A DNA stretch of 64,000 nt, from assembly GCF_018130695.1 (NCBI RefSeq), contig NZ_JAFCJX010000005.1:62001-126000 (forward strand), given 5' to 3'. The translations under genes were made by a program, and so were the position numbers. Each line of letters begins with the position of its first letter. Position 1 is the stretch's first letter. Shown in pieces: positions 6,727 through 14,743 of this stretch. Source of the DNA: Bradyrhizobium jicamae (GTDB lineage: Bacteria; Pseudomonadota; Alphaproteobacteria; Rhizobiales; Xanthobacteraceae). A model generated the notes under the pieces. It saw nothing but the letters and a program-made list of their open reading frames with translations. It was not told where the DNA came from and did no database searches.

Positions 6727-7920
6727 CTAAACCAAGCTCAAATCCTTCGGCTTGATTCCCGCAAATATCCGCTCGAGGCTTGGCTGCTGCAGTCCGTAGA
6801 CGTGCTGGATCAGGCCGGCGAAGAACGCCTTGTAGTCGGTCAGCACCGGATAATCGCGGTTCTGGAACAACGTGGCTTGCGACACCTGCGTCTGCTCGCC
6901 GGCGAGGCGGCCGCCGTTGATGCCGCCGCCCATCACCCAGTAGACGCTGCCATGGCCGTGGTCGGTGCCGCGATCGCCGTTCTCGCGGAAGGTGCGGCCG
7001 AACTCGGAGATCACGACGACGACCGTGTCGCGCCACATCGCGGGCCCGATCTCCTCCGAGAAGCCGGCGAGCCCGCGGCCCAATTCACCCAAACGATCGG
7101 CGAGATAGCCGGTGGCGGCGCCCTGGTTGACGTGGGTGTCCCAGCCGCCGACGTCGACGAAGCCGAGATTGAACTGCTCGCGCATCAGCCGGCCGATGCG
7201 GCGCGCCGACAGCTCGAAGCCGCGCGGCGACACTGCGCCGCGGTTGGCGGCGGTCATCTCCTCGGAGACGGACTTGTAGACGTCGTCGCGGACGCGAAAA
7301 CCTTCGGACACCGAATTGGCGAGGTTGCTGCCCGCGTACATCTGTTTGATCAGCCGCGCCTGGCGGTCGTCGACGCCGGGCTTGCTGACGGTTGCGATGC
7401 CGATGTTCGGGATCTGGCTCTGGCCGCGGAAGATCAACGGCAGCTGGTCGGTGAAGGAGATCGGCTTCACCCGCGTCAGCTCGACGGCGAGCCGGCTCAT
7501 GAAGCCGGAGCGATAATCGCGGCTGCCGCCGACGGCCTGCCCGAGCTCGATCGTGTCCTGGGTTTCGAAATGGCTGCGCGAGAGATCGTCACTGGTGCCG
7601 GCGAAGGGGATGAAGGCGACCTCGCGCTTCGCCCACAGCGGATAGATGGTGTCGCGCAAGGCCGGATGCAGGCCCCAGACGGCATCGAGCGGGAGCGCCG
7701 CGTTCGGATTGCCGGCGTCGGGGCGCGCGATCGCAAGCGTCGGCCGCGAATTATAGTAGAAGTCGCTGCCGGTCGGCACGATGACATTGGCCGCGTCATA
7801 GGCGCCGCGCAGGAACACGACCAGCATACGTGCATCGGTGGCCGGTGCCGCCCATACCCGCCCCGCGACGGTGAGCGAGGCGGAAGCTGCGAAGGCCTTG
7901 ATCAATTCGCGGCGGTTCAT
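6727..7920 (-). CDS. exported DUF1501 family protein
   Basis: A 397-residue protein. It begins MNRRELIKAFAASASLTVAG with a twin-arginine-like start and cleavage near VWAAP, so export by Tat is likely. The mature part is the DUF1501 fold, related to the alkaline phosphatase/sulfatase superfamily (LRGAYDAANVIVPTGSDFYY, DVGGWDTHVNQGAATGYLADRL, VVVISEFGRTFRENGDRGTDHGHGS). The last stretch has the Asp/His-rich character of a metal site in that superfamily. It starts 13 nt after the stop of the DUF1800 gene. DUF1800-DUF1501 pairs occur widely in bacteria and their role is not established. Confidence 0.85.
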   Translation of the reverse strand: MNRRELIKAFAASASLTVAGRVWAAPATDARMLVVFLRGAYDAANVIVPTGSDFYYNSRPTLAIARPDAGNPNAALPLDAVWGLHPALRDTIYPLWAKREVAFIPFAGTSDDLSRSHFETQDTIELGQAVGGSRDYRSGFMSRLAVELTRVKPISFTDQLPLIFRGQSQIPNIGIATVSKPGVDDRQARLIKQMYAGSNLANSVSEGFRVRDDVYKSVSEEMTAANRGAVSPRGFELSARRIGRLMREQFNLGFVDVGGWDTHVNQGAATGYLADRLGELGRGLAGFSEEIGPAMWRDTVVVVISEFGRTFRENGDRGTDHGHGSVYWVMGGGINGGRLAGEQTQVSQATLFQNRDYPVLTDYKAFFAGLIQHVYGLQQPSLERIFAGIKPKDLSLV

Positions 7921-7933
7921 TGGCGAACCTCCT

Positions 7934-9478
7934 TCAGTGCATGAATTCGGGCGACGACAGATACAGCGTGTTCCAGTCCTGCGGCGACACCGCCTGCTCG
8001 AGGGCTGCGAGCGTGGTCGGGCTCAGGGTTTGCCGGAGATGGTTGAAGTAGAGTCCGTTCATGACCAGCGGAAAGGCAGGCTGGTCGACCGCATTGGGCT
8101 CGTTCGGCTTGAACAGCCCGGCCGAGCCCGAGCCGATCGCACGCGCAATCTCGAAGCGCAGCATCATCTGGCCGGGTCCGCTCCAGGCGGCCGACAGCAT
8201 CGAATAGCCGTCGGGGGTCTCGTGGTTGAACAGCCCTTCGGAGAGGCGATTGAGCCAGCCCTGGATCGGCATGGTGTTGAGGATCACCTTGTCGTCATAG
8301 GCGAGCCGCACCGCCGACATCACGTAGTGCATGGGATCCTTGAACTTCGCAGTCCCCTTCAAAGTGGCGGCGAATTCCGGCGCGTGCACCATGGTCGACA
8401 TCACGGCGGCGATGTCGCCGTCGGATTTCTGGAAGGTCTGCGCCATGCGCTGCACCAGCGCATCGGGCGGATTGTCGGCCACGAAATAGGTCGCAAGCTG
8501 CTTCGACAGATGCAGCGCGGTTGCGGGGTGGCGGCACAGGATGTCGAGGGCTTCGTCGACCTCGGCGAGGCCGCGGCCCTTGATCGGGTGGCCGAGGAAT
8601 GTCTTGTCGCCATAGTCGTGCCGCGCCGGATTGAATTCGAACGCACCCTCGCGGACCAATTGCGACTGCAGCTCGGGCTTCAGCCTGGGGTCTTCCGGCT
8701 TCAGGTCGATGCCGACGCCGGTCAGGATCCGCGCGAGCGCCTCGACGTCGGCCTGCGAATAGCCGGAGCCGACGCCCATCGTGTGCAGCTCCATGATCTC
8801 GCGGGCGTAATTCTCGTTGAGATGGCCGGCCGCGTTGTCGGCATTGTCGAGATAGCGCAGCATCGCCGGATGATGCAGCGTCGCCGCGAGCAGGTCGCGG
8901 AAACGGCCAAGCGCAAAGGGGCGGATCGCGCGATCCTCATAGTCACCAACGAGCACGCGGAGGTTCGACTTGTTCTGGTGCACATTGAAGTGGTTGAACC
9001 AGAACCAGGTCAGCCGCTCGCGCAACTGATCGGGCGCGTAGAGCGCGCGCAACACGGTGCGGGCCGCCGCCTGGCGAGCGCGATCGGTCATCGCCTGCTG
9101 GAACACCTGCTGCACCGCCTTGCGCTGCTCGGGATCGGTGACCTGGCTGGCCGACTTCTGCTGCTGCTCGAAGGCAACCGCGATATCGAACGGGAATTTG
9201 TGCACATCGGGCATCGCCTCGATCTGCGCGCGCGCCGCCTCCGGCAGCGGCGGGTTGGCCGGATGCAACTGCTCCTGCAGCCAGCGCTCGACGCCGACAT
9301 CACGCAGATGCCCGGCGGCAGACGCGTTGACGCCCCAGGTCAGGCGATCGAGCATCGCGATGTCCTGAGGCGCCAACTCCGCCGCTGCGGAAGGCGTTGC
9401 GCCGGCGAGCGCCAGCGCGGCGATCGCGCCACCGAGCAGCGGCGCGATCGGTCGAAGGGTGAGCAAAAGAGCTCGCAT
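7934..9478 (-). CDS. exported DUF1800 family protein
   Basis: A 514-residue protein with an N-terminal signal peptide (hydrophobic to about residue 33, cleavage near SAAAE). The body carries the DUF1800 hallmarks LDRLTWGVNASAAGHLRDVG, RLTWFWFNHFNVHQNK, NENYAREIMELHTMGVG, and DYGDKTFLGHPIKG. It is the first gene of a two-gene minus-strand operon with the DUF1501 gene 13 nt downstream. Both products go to the periplasm or outside, so they likely work together. No catalytic residues are known for DUF1800. A pair of palindromic elements lies just upstream of the start. Confidence 0.85.
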   Translation of the reverse strand: MRALLLTLRPIAPLLGGAIAALALAGATPSAAAELAPQDIAMLDRLTWGVNASAAGHLRDVGVERWLQEQLHPANPPLPEAARAQIEAMPDVHKFPFDIAVAFEQQQKSASQVTDPEQRKAVQQVFQQAMTDRARQAAARTVLRALYAPDQLRERLTWFWFNHFNVHQNKSNLRVLVGDYEDRAIRPFALGRFRDLLAATLHHPAMLRYLDNADNAAGHLNENYAREIMELHTMGVGSGYSQADVEALARILTGVGIDLKPEDPRLKPELQSQLVREGAFEFNPARHDYGDKTFLGHPIKGRGLAEVDEALDILCRHPATALHLSKQLATYFVADNPPDALVQRMAQTFQKSDGDIAAVMSTMVHAPEFAATLKGTAKFKDPMHYVMSAVRLAYDDKVILNTMPIQGWLNRLSEGLFNHETPDGYSMLSAAWSGPGQMMLRFEIARAIGSGSAGLFKPNEPNAVDQPAFPLVMNGLYFNHLRQTLSPTTLAALEQAVSPQDWNTLYLSSPEFMH

Positions 9479-9503
9479 GGATGGGGACCTGTGTAGCGCG
9501 TCG

Positions 9504-9546
9504 CTAAAGCGCGATGAGATTGGGTAGAATCGTCATCGCGCTTTAG
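9504..9546. repeat. 14-bp palindromic hairpin element
   Basis: CTAAAGCGCGATGA (9504-9517) and TCATCGCGCTTTAG (9533-9546) are perfect inverted arms around a 15-nt loop that itself has a GATT/AATC inner pair. It lies in the 140-nt gap between the caspase-like and DUF1800 genes. AAAGCGCGATGA-type palindromes are common intergenic repeats in Bradyrhizobium and relatives. Confidence 0.7.
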
Positions 9547-9557
9547 CCCTTTGTTTG

Positions 9558-9604
9558 AGCATGATCTTTTCGGAAAACCGCTTCACACTTTTCCGGATCA
9601 TGCT
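9558..9604. repeat. Rhizobiales-type palindrome (AGCATGATC...GATCATGCT)
   Basis: AGCATGATC (9558-9566) plus CGGAAAA pair with TTTTCCG plus GATCATGCT (ending 9604), with a TTTT bulge on one side. This matches a very widespread intergenic palindrome of Rhizobiales genomes. It sits just past the stop of the caspase-like gene and can also act as its terminator. Confidence 0.7.
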
Positions 9605-9618
9605 GTAGACCGACGCGT

Positions 9619-11814
9619 TCAATGCCTGCATTTCCCCGGCGCGCAGGCGGGCGCGGCCGGGCGGGCTGCCGCGACAGGGCGTGGCGGCGGCGCAGCATGC
9701 TGCACCTGTTGCATCGGCCGCGGCGGCGGCGGCGCCGCAGCGCGGGGCGGAGGCGGTGCGGCGGCACGCGGCGGCGGTGGCGTCGGACGCGCAACCGGCG
9801 CGTTGCTGACCGCCGCATGGGCCGGCGCGGCATGCGCGGGCGGCATCGGCCTGCCCGGCGCGACATGAACCGGCGCCGTCGATGTCACGGCGGGTCTTAC
9901 GGTCGTTGCCGCCGTCGCGGGCTTCACGGTCGTGGTCGGCGTCGTTGCCGCCTGCGTCGACGGCGGCGGCATGCCGGTGCGCTTGAAGCTGTCCGGCTTG
10001 ACGGCCGTCGAAGCTGGCGCGCCTGGCTGCACGGCGCCAACCTGCGGCCTGCCACCGGCGGGAGCTGTTGTCGTCGCCGTGGGCTTGCCCGTTGCCGGCG
10101 CGAACGCGGCGGCGCCTGTGGGCCTGCCGGCCGTTGCGGGCGCGGCGGTGGTCGGCGGCAAGGTCGCGGCTCTTGGCAACGGCTGGCCGGCGGTGCCGCC
10201 CGGCAGCGTATGCGCTGATGTTGCCGGCGCCATTGTCGTCGGCGGAGCACCTGGTGCACCCGGCCGGCCCGGCGCGGGCTGCACCAGCGTTGCCCGTTGC
10301 GCGGCGGCGGCCGGCAGCGATGGCGCGGCGGTCACGGGTGCGCCGGAAGCACCGGGACGCAAGCCGGCCGCACTTAGCTGCGCCGGCGTCGGGCGGGGAT
10401 TATTGATCACGTTGTTGATGACGGTCGTGTTGTGGATGTTGGCGAACACGATGTTGTTCGGCGGCGGCGCGACATAGCGGGGCGCGACGACATAGGCCGG
10501 CATCGCCACGAACAGCGGGGTCGGCAATATGAACACGCCGATCGGAGGCGGGGGCGGCGCCAGCACGACGAAATCGGGCGGCGGCGGCGGCAGGAAGTAC
10601 ACCGGCGGCGGAGGCGGCGGCGCGAAGGCGAACACGGGATCGCCGTAATAGAGCACGGGGCGATCGACATAGACGATCTCATCCGGCGGCGGCGGCGGCA
10701 CGTCATAGGCGAGCGCGGCAAACTGCGGCGGCGGCTCGAGCGCCGCCGAAAGATAGGCAAGCCGGCGCCGCGCATCATAGGCATGCGGGCCGCGCGGATA
10801 ACGGTCGAGATACGACCAATAGGCCGGCGGCGTGTCGGCGAGATAGGTGCGCCGCCAGGTGATGGCCTCGCGCCGCGCAGCGACAATCGCACGCACGCGC
10901 GCGGCCTGCGGATCCCTCGGGTAAGCCTGCAGATAGTCCTCGTAGCCCTGCATCGTGTCGCGCTCCAGCGCGGCAGCATAAGCATCCTGCGGCGGGTACT
11001 CGCGGATCGGCTTGTTGCGAGGCGCGGCACTGGCCTGCACCGGCGGCGCATCCGGCTGGCGCTCGAAGAACATGAAGGGCGCATCGATCTTCTGCGCATC
11101 CCACGGGATCTGCGCGCCCTTGGTCATGTCGTTGACGCGCAGGCGGACGCGATCGAACATCTCGGGCAGGTTCAAGCCGCCGGTGCGGATCATCTCGGCG
11201 AGGGCCTGCGCATAGGGTCCATAGGGCGGCTGACCATCGGGCGCGACGGTGCCGGGCGCGGAGTTGAAGGCGATCAGCATCTTGGGATCGGGATCGACCA
11301 GCGCGAGGCCGCCGGCGAGCGGCTGGCCTTCCTTGGCGAACGTGTTGTTGCGCGCGGCATCGAGCACGATCACGTTCGCTTTCGACGGCAACGCCGAGAG
11401 CTGCCGCGTGTAATCGGAGATGCGGATCGCCTCGACTGGCACGTCCGTGTCGCGCGCAATCTTGGCATCGATGGGCACGAAGTAATTTTCGCCGGTGAGC
11501 TGCACGCCGTAACCGGCGAGATAGACAAAGGCGACCGTGTTGGGACCTGCGCCCTGCACCTTCTGCACGAAGTCGCGGAAGGATTTTCGCAGCGTCTCGC
11601 CGTCGAGATCGCGCGCGCCGATCACGTCGAAGCCGGCCGCCTGCAAGGTCTGCGCGATCAGGCCGGCGTCGTTGGCGGCGGTCGGCAGCGCGCCGCTTTC
11701 ATAGGCACCGTTGCCGATCACCAGCGCAAGCCGCTTTTCCTGCTCCTGCGCCTGTGCGGGCAATGACGCCAGCGACACCAGACCGATGATCAGTGCCCAA
11801 AACATCCGCGCCAT
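9619..11814 (-). CDS. exported caspase-fold pseudoenzyme with Pro/Ala-rich tail
   Basis: A 731-residue protein starting MARMFWALIIGLV at ATG 11814, preceded by GAGGGG; the longer in-frame start is not supported. A signal peptide ends near AQAQ (residue 23). Residues 25-260 are a caspase/metacaspase-like p20 domain (RLALVIGNGAY, GENYFVPID). The catalytic His of the usual SGHG motif is Tyr102 (LAGYG), and the catalytic Cys of the usual DACRNN motif is Ala154 (LDAARNN), so proteolysis is not expected. Residues 300-390 hold a helical SEL1/TPR-like part, followed by a long tail of Pro, Ala and Thr with PPPPP runs. The protein probably acts as a periplasmic or surface scaffold; the real function is unknown. 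Confidence 0.85.
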   Translation of the reverse strand: MARMFWALIIGLVSLASLPAQAQEQEKRLALVIGNGAYESGALPTAANDAGLIAQTLQAAGFDVIGARDLDGETLRKSFRDFVQKVQGAGPNTVAFVYLAGYGVQLTGENYFVPIDAKIARDTDVPVEAIRISDYTRQLSALPSKANVIVLDAARNNTFAKEGQPLAGGLALVDPDPKMLIAFNSAPGTVAPDGQPPYGPYAQALAEMIRTGGLNLPEMFDRVRLRVNDMTKGAQIPWDAQKIDAPFMFFERQPDAPPVQASAAPRNKPIREYPPQDAYAAALERDTMQGYEDYLQAYPRDPQAARVRAIVAARREAITWRRTYLADTPPAYWSYLDRYPRGPHAYDARRRLAYLSAALEPPPQFAALAYDVPPPPPDEIVYVDRPVLYYGDPVFAFAPPPPPPVYFLPPPPPDFVVLAPPPPPIGVFILPTPLFVAMPAYVVAPRYVAPPPNNIVFANIHNTTVINNVINNPRPTPAQLSAAGLRPGASGAPVTAAPSLPAAAAQRATLVQPAPGRPGAPGAPPTTMAPATSAHTLPGGTAGQPLPRAATLPPTTAAPATAGRPTGAAAFAPATGKPTATTTAPAGGRPQVGAVQPGAPASTAVKPDSFKRTGMPPPSTQAATTPTTTVKPATAATTVRPAVTSTAPVHVAPGRPMPPAHAAPAHAAVSNAPVARPTPPPPRAAAPPPPRAAAPPPPRPMQQVQHAAPPPRPVAAARPAAPACAPGKCRH

Positions 11815-12033
11815 TGTCGTCCCCTCTTTACAGCATGCGGGCTGATCAAAGGCCTGCTCAAGTGAACCCGCGCTGAACAGGAATTCGAGCAATTGTGGCA
11901 ATCCTTGGTCGTTGACACCTGCAGGTGAAGGAACTCGCGCAGCGGCATCGCAGATGCGCGGCGTGCGCGATTGTGACTGCAAGCGTTCAAAGCTAGGAAT
12001 CCTGCTTGAAACACAGGCCGACAGGAATTTGCG

Positions 12034-12702
12034 ATGCCGATCGCCGGACAGGGCATGCTGCTGACATCGATGGATGTCGATCCCTTACATGAGGCTGAAT
12101 TCAATCGCTGGTACGACCGCGAGCATCTCGAGGAACGCGTCGCCATCGACGGATTCGTCGAGGCTCGCCGCTATGTCGCGCATGATGCGAAACCCAAATA
12201 TCTGAGCCTCTACTCGACCGAGACTTTCGAGGTGCTGGACAGCCCCGCCTACCGCAAGGCGCTCGCCAGCCAGACCGACTGGTCGAAGGCCAACATCGCC
12301 CGCTTTGAGAATATGATCCGCGGCGTCGCGCGCATCACGATCAGCCGCGGTACCGGCCGAGGTGCGGCACTCGGCCTCATCCGCCTGCGCCCTGCCGAGG
12401 GCGGTGCGGAAAAACTCCGCGCTGCACTGCGAGAGCAGCTTGTGCCCTCGCAGGATGGCATCATCTCGATGCATCTGTTCGAGAATGATCCAACGCTGTC
12501 GAAACCGCTGACCGCGGATGCCGCAAAAGCCGATCCCGGCGCCGGCGACTGGTTCGTGCTGATTGATGCGACAGGCGTAAGTGTGGTGCCCCAAGCGATT
12601 GCAGGCATCACCGACAATGCGGCGTTCAAGCCGCTGGTCGTGACCAACGGCATCTACATGTTGATGTGGGACCTCGCGAAGGGTGATCTGCAGCACGCGT
12701 GA
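12034..12702 (+). CDS. hypothetical protein, dimeric alpha/beta-barrel type
   Basis: A 222-residue cytoplasmic protein with no signal peptide. The N-terminal half (GQGMLLTSMDVDPLHEAEFN, WYDREHLEERVAIDGFVEARRY) has the look of EthD/DUF4286-type dimeric alpha-beta barrels. These often carry a Trp-Tyr-x-x-Glu-His stretch like WYDREH. The C-terminal half (GLIRLRPAEGGAEKLRAAL onwards) looks like a second copy of the same fold. The start ATG 12034 has AGGAA about 8 nt upstream. It is divergent from the caspase-like gene and 241 nt ahead of the oxidoreductase operon. Catalytic activity cannot be assigned; monooxygenases and chlorite-dismutase-like binders share this fold. Confidence 0.75.
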   Translation: MPIAGQGMLLTSMDVDPLHEAEFNRWYDREHLEERVAIDGFVEARRYVAHDAKPKYLSLYSTETFEVLDSPAYRKALASQTDWSKANIARFENMIRGVARITISRGTGRGAALGLIRLRPAEGGAEKLRAALREQLVPSQDGIISMHLFENDPTLSKPLTADAAKADPGAGDWFVLIDATGVSVVPQAIAGITDNAAFKPLVVTNGIYMLMWDLAKGDLQHA

Positions 12703-12713
12703 GTGTACATCGA

Positions 12714-12736
12714 GTCATGCTGCACCGCCGCATGAC
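12714..12736 (+). terminator. hairpin after the hypothetical gene
   Basis: GTCATGC / GCATGAC with a 9-nt loop begins 11 nt after the stop codon at 12702. There is no T-run, so it may be a processing or rho-assisted terminator. Confidence 0.4.
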
Positions 12737-12943
12737 GTTCACGATCGAGATTAACGCCAAACGCAGATCAGCATCGCGAAAGCGGATGATCGCCCAAATT
12801 TGCCTTTGTGCACCGTCTTGAATGGCTCTAATAAGATAAGCCTATGATCCAATTCAAAAACCAGAAGAACGCCGCGTGAGCGTTCAAAGGCAAAGATAAG
12901 GCCGCGCCACACTTGGTATTTTCAAGCGCGGGACAAGGTAGGA

Positions 12944-14743
12944 ATGAAACCGACTGATATCTCGGCGCCAGACTACTTTCATAAAGTGGTCGATTGCCAA
13001 TGGGCTTGCCCCGCACACACCCCGGTTCCCGAGTACATCCGCTTGATTGCTGAAGGGCGTTACAGCGACGCCTACATGATCAATTGGAAGTCCAACGTGT
13101 TTCCCGGAATTCTGGGACGCACTTGCGACCGCCCCTGCGAGCCCGCCTGTCGCCGCGGCCGCGTCGAGGAGAATCCGGTCGCGATCTGCCGCCTGAAGCG
13201 CGTCGCCGCCGACTTCAAGGACGACATCAAGCACCGGCTGCCGAAGCCCGGACCGAAGAACGGCAAGCGCATCGCGCTGGTCGGCGGCGGTCCGGCCTCG
13301 CTTTCGGTCGCCCGCGACCTCGCCCCGCTCGGCTATCACTGCATCGTGTTCGACGGCGATCCCAAGGCCGGCGGCATGATGCGCAGCCAGATTCCAAAAT
13401 TCCGCCTGCCCGACTCCGTGATCGACGAAGAGACCGATTACATCCTGGGCCTCGGCGTCGAGTTCAGGGGCGGCCAGCGCGTCGACAGCATGAAGGCGCT
13501 GCTATCCGACAAATATGATGCGATCTTCGTAGGCTCCGGCGCACCGCGCGGCCGCGAGCTCGATATTCCCGGCCGCAAGGAAGCAGCCAGCAACATCCAT
13601 ATCGGCATCGAGTGGCTGGCCAACGTGTCGTTCGGCCATGTCAGCAAGATCGGCAAGCGCGTCATCGTGCTCGGCGGCGGCAACACCGCGATGGATTGCT
13701 GCCGCACCGCGCGCCGGCTCGGCGGCGAGAGCGTCAAGGTCGTGGTCCGCTCCGGCTTCGAGGAGATGAAGGCCTCGCCCTGGGAGAAGGAAGACGCGAT
13801 CCACGAGGACATTCCGATCCTCAACTACATGGTGCCGATCGAATTCAAGCATGTCGGCGGCAAGCTGATCGGCGTCACCTTCCAGCAGGTCAAGGCCGAG
13901 TACGACGCCAAGGGCCGCCGCAACCTGGTGCCGTCGGGCGATCCCGATCACACCATCGCCTGCGACGACGTGCTGGTCGCGGTCGGCCAGGAGAACGCCT
14001 TCCCCTGGATCGAGGCCGATTGCGGCATCGAGTTCGACAAATGGCACATGCCGAAGGTCGATCCCAAAACCTTCGTCTCGACCAACCCGAAGGTGTTCTT
14101 CGGCGGCGACGCGGCCTTCGGCCCGAAGAACATCATCTGGGCGGTGGCGCACGGCCACGATGCCGCGCTGTCGATTCACAGGATGCTGTCCGGCGAGGAC
14201 ATCACCGAGCGTCCGCTGCCCGAGGTGCACGTCTCCTCGCAGAAGATGGGCATTCACGAGTGGAGCTACGACAACGACATCTCCGCCGACCAGCGCTTCA
14301 AGGTGCCGCATCGCGACAAGGTGATCGCGCTGAAGGACATCCGCGCCGAGGTCGAGCTCGGCTACGACGTCAAGCTCGCGCTCGGCGAAGCCCAGCGCTG
14401 CCTGAACTGCGACGTGCAGACGGTGTTCTCGGCACCGCTGTGCATCGAGTGCGACGCCTGCGTCGACATCTGCCCGATGGATTGCATCACCTTCACCGAG
14501 AACGGCGAAGAGGATGACGTGCGCCAGCGGCTGAAAGCGCCCTCGCCGCATCACGACCAGGCGCTCTATGTCTCCGGCGATTTGAAGACCGGGCGCGTCA
14601 TGATCAAGGACGAAGACGTCTGCCTGCATTGCGGGCTGTGTGCCGAGCGCTGCCCGACCGGCGCCTGGGACATGCAGAAGTACCTCATCGATATGGTTCA
14701 CGCGGGATCATCATGTCAGTCCAAAGCCCGATCAGCAGCGTAA
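12944..14743 (+). CDS. FAD/Fe-S NAD(P)H oxidoreductase subunit (GltD/NfnB-like with ferredoxin domain)
   Basis: A 599-residue protein. The N-terminal Fe-S binding region has cysteines in CQWACPAHTP and CDRPCEPACRRG. An FAD-binding Rossmann motif VGGGPASLSVARDL is near residue 110, and an NAD(P)H-binding motif VLGGGNTAMDCCRTARRLG is near residue 240. The C-terminus carries two ferredoxin-type [4Fe-4S] motifs, CIECDACVDICPMDC and CLHCGLCAERCPTG. This layout is that of the glutamate synthase small subunit/NfnB family with an added ferredoxin module. It overlaps the next gene by 31 nt and heads a three-gene unit with 2-oxoacid:ferredoxin oxidoreductase subunits. It therefore probably takes electrons from that enzyme and passes them to NAD(P)+, or the reverse. 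Cytoplasmic. Confidence 0.9.
   Translation: MKPTDISAPDYFHKVVDCQWACPAHTPVPEYIRLIAEGRYSDAYMINWKSNVFPGILGRTCDRPCEPACRRGRVEENPVAICRLKRVAADFKDDIKHRLPKPGPKNGKRIALVGGGPASLSVARDLAPLGYHCIVFDGDPKAGGMMRSQIPKFRLPDSVIDEETDYILGLGVEFRGGQRVDSMKALLSDKYDAIFVGSGAPRGRELDIPGRKEAASNIHIGIEWLANVSFGHVSKIGKRVIVLGGGNTAMDCCRTARRLGGESVKVVVRSGFEEMKASPWEKEDAIHEDIPILNYMVPIEFKHVGGKLIGVTFQQVKAEYDAKGRRNLVPSGDPDHTIACDDVLVAVGQENAFPWIEADCGIEFDKWHMPKVDPKTFVSTNPKVFFGGDAAFGPKNIIWAVAHGHDAALSIHRMLSGEDITERPLPEVHVSSQKMGIHEWSYDNDISADQRFKVPHRDKVIALKDIRAEVELGYDVKLALGEAQRCLNCDVQTVFSAPLCIECDACVDICPMDCITFTENGEEDDVRQRLKAPSPHHDQALYVSGDLKTGRVMIKDEDVCLHCGLCAERCPTGAWDMQKYLIDMVHAGSSCQSKARSAA

Noticed and set aside
6715..7944. Long plus-strand frame across the DUF1501 gene
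   Set aside because: Runs through the gene on the other strand and its terminator; no family signature.
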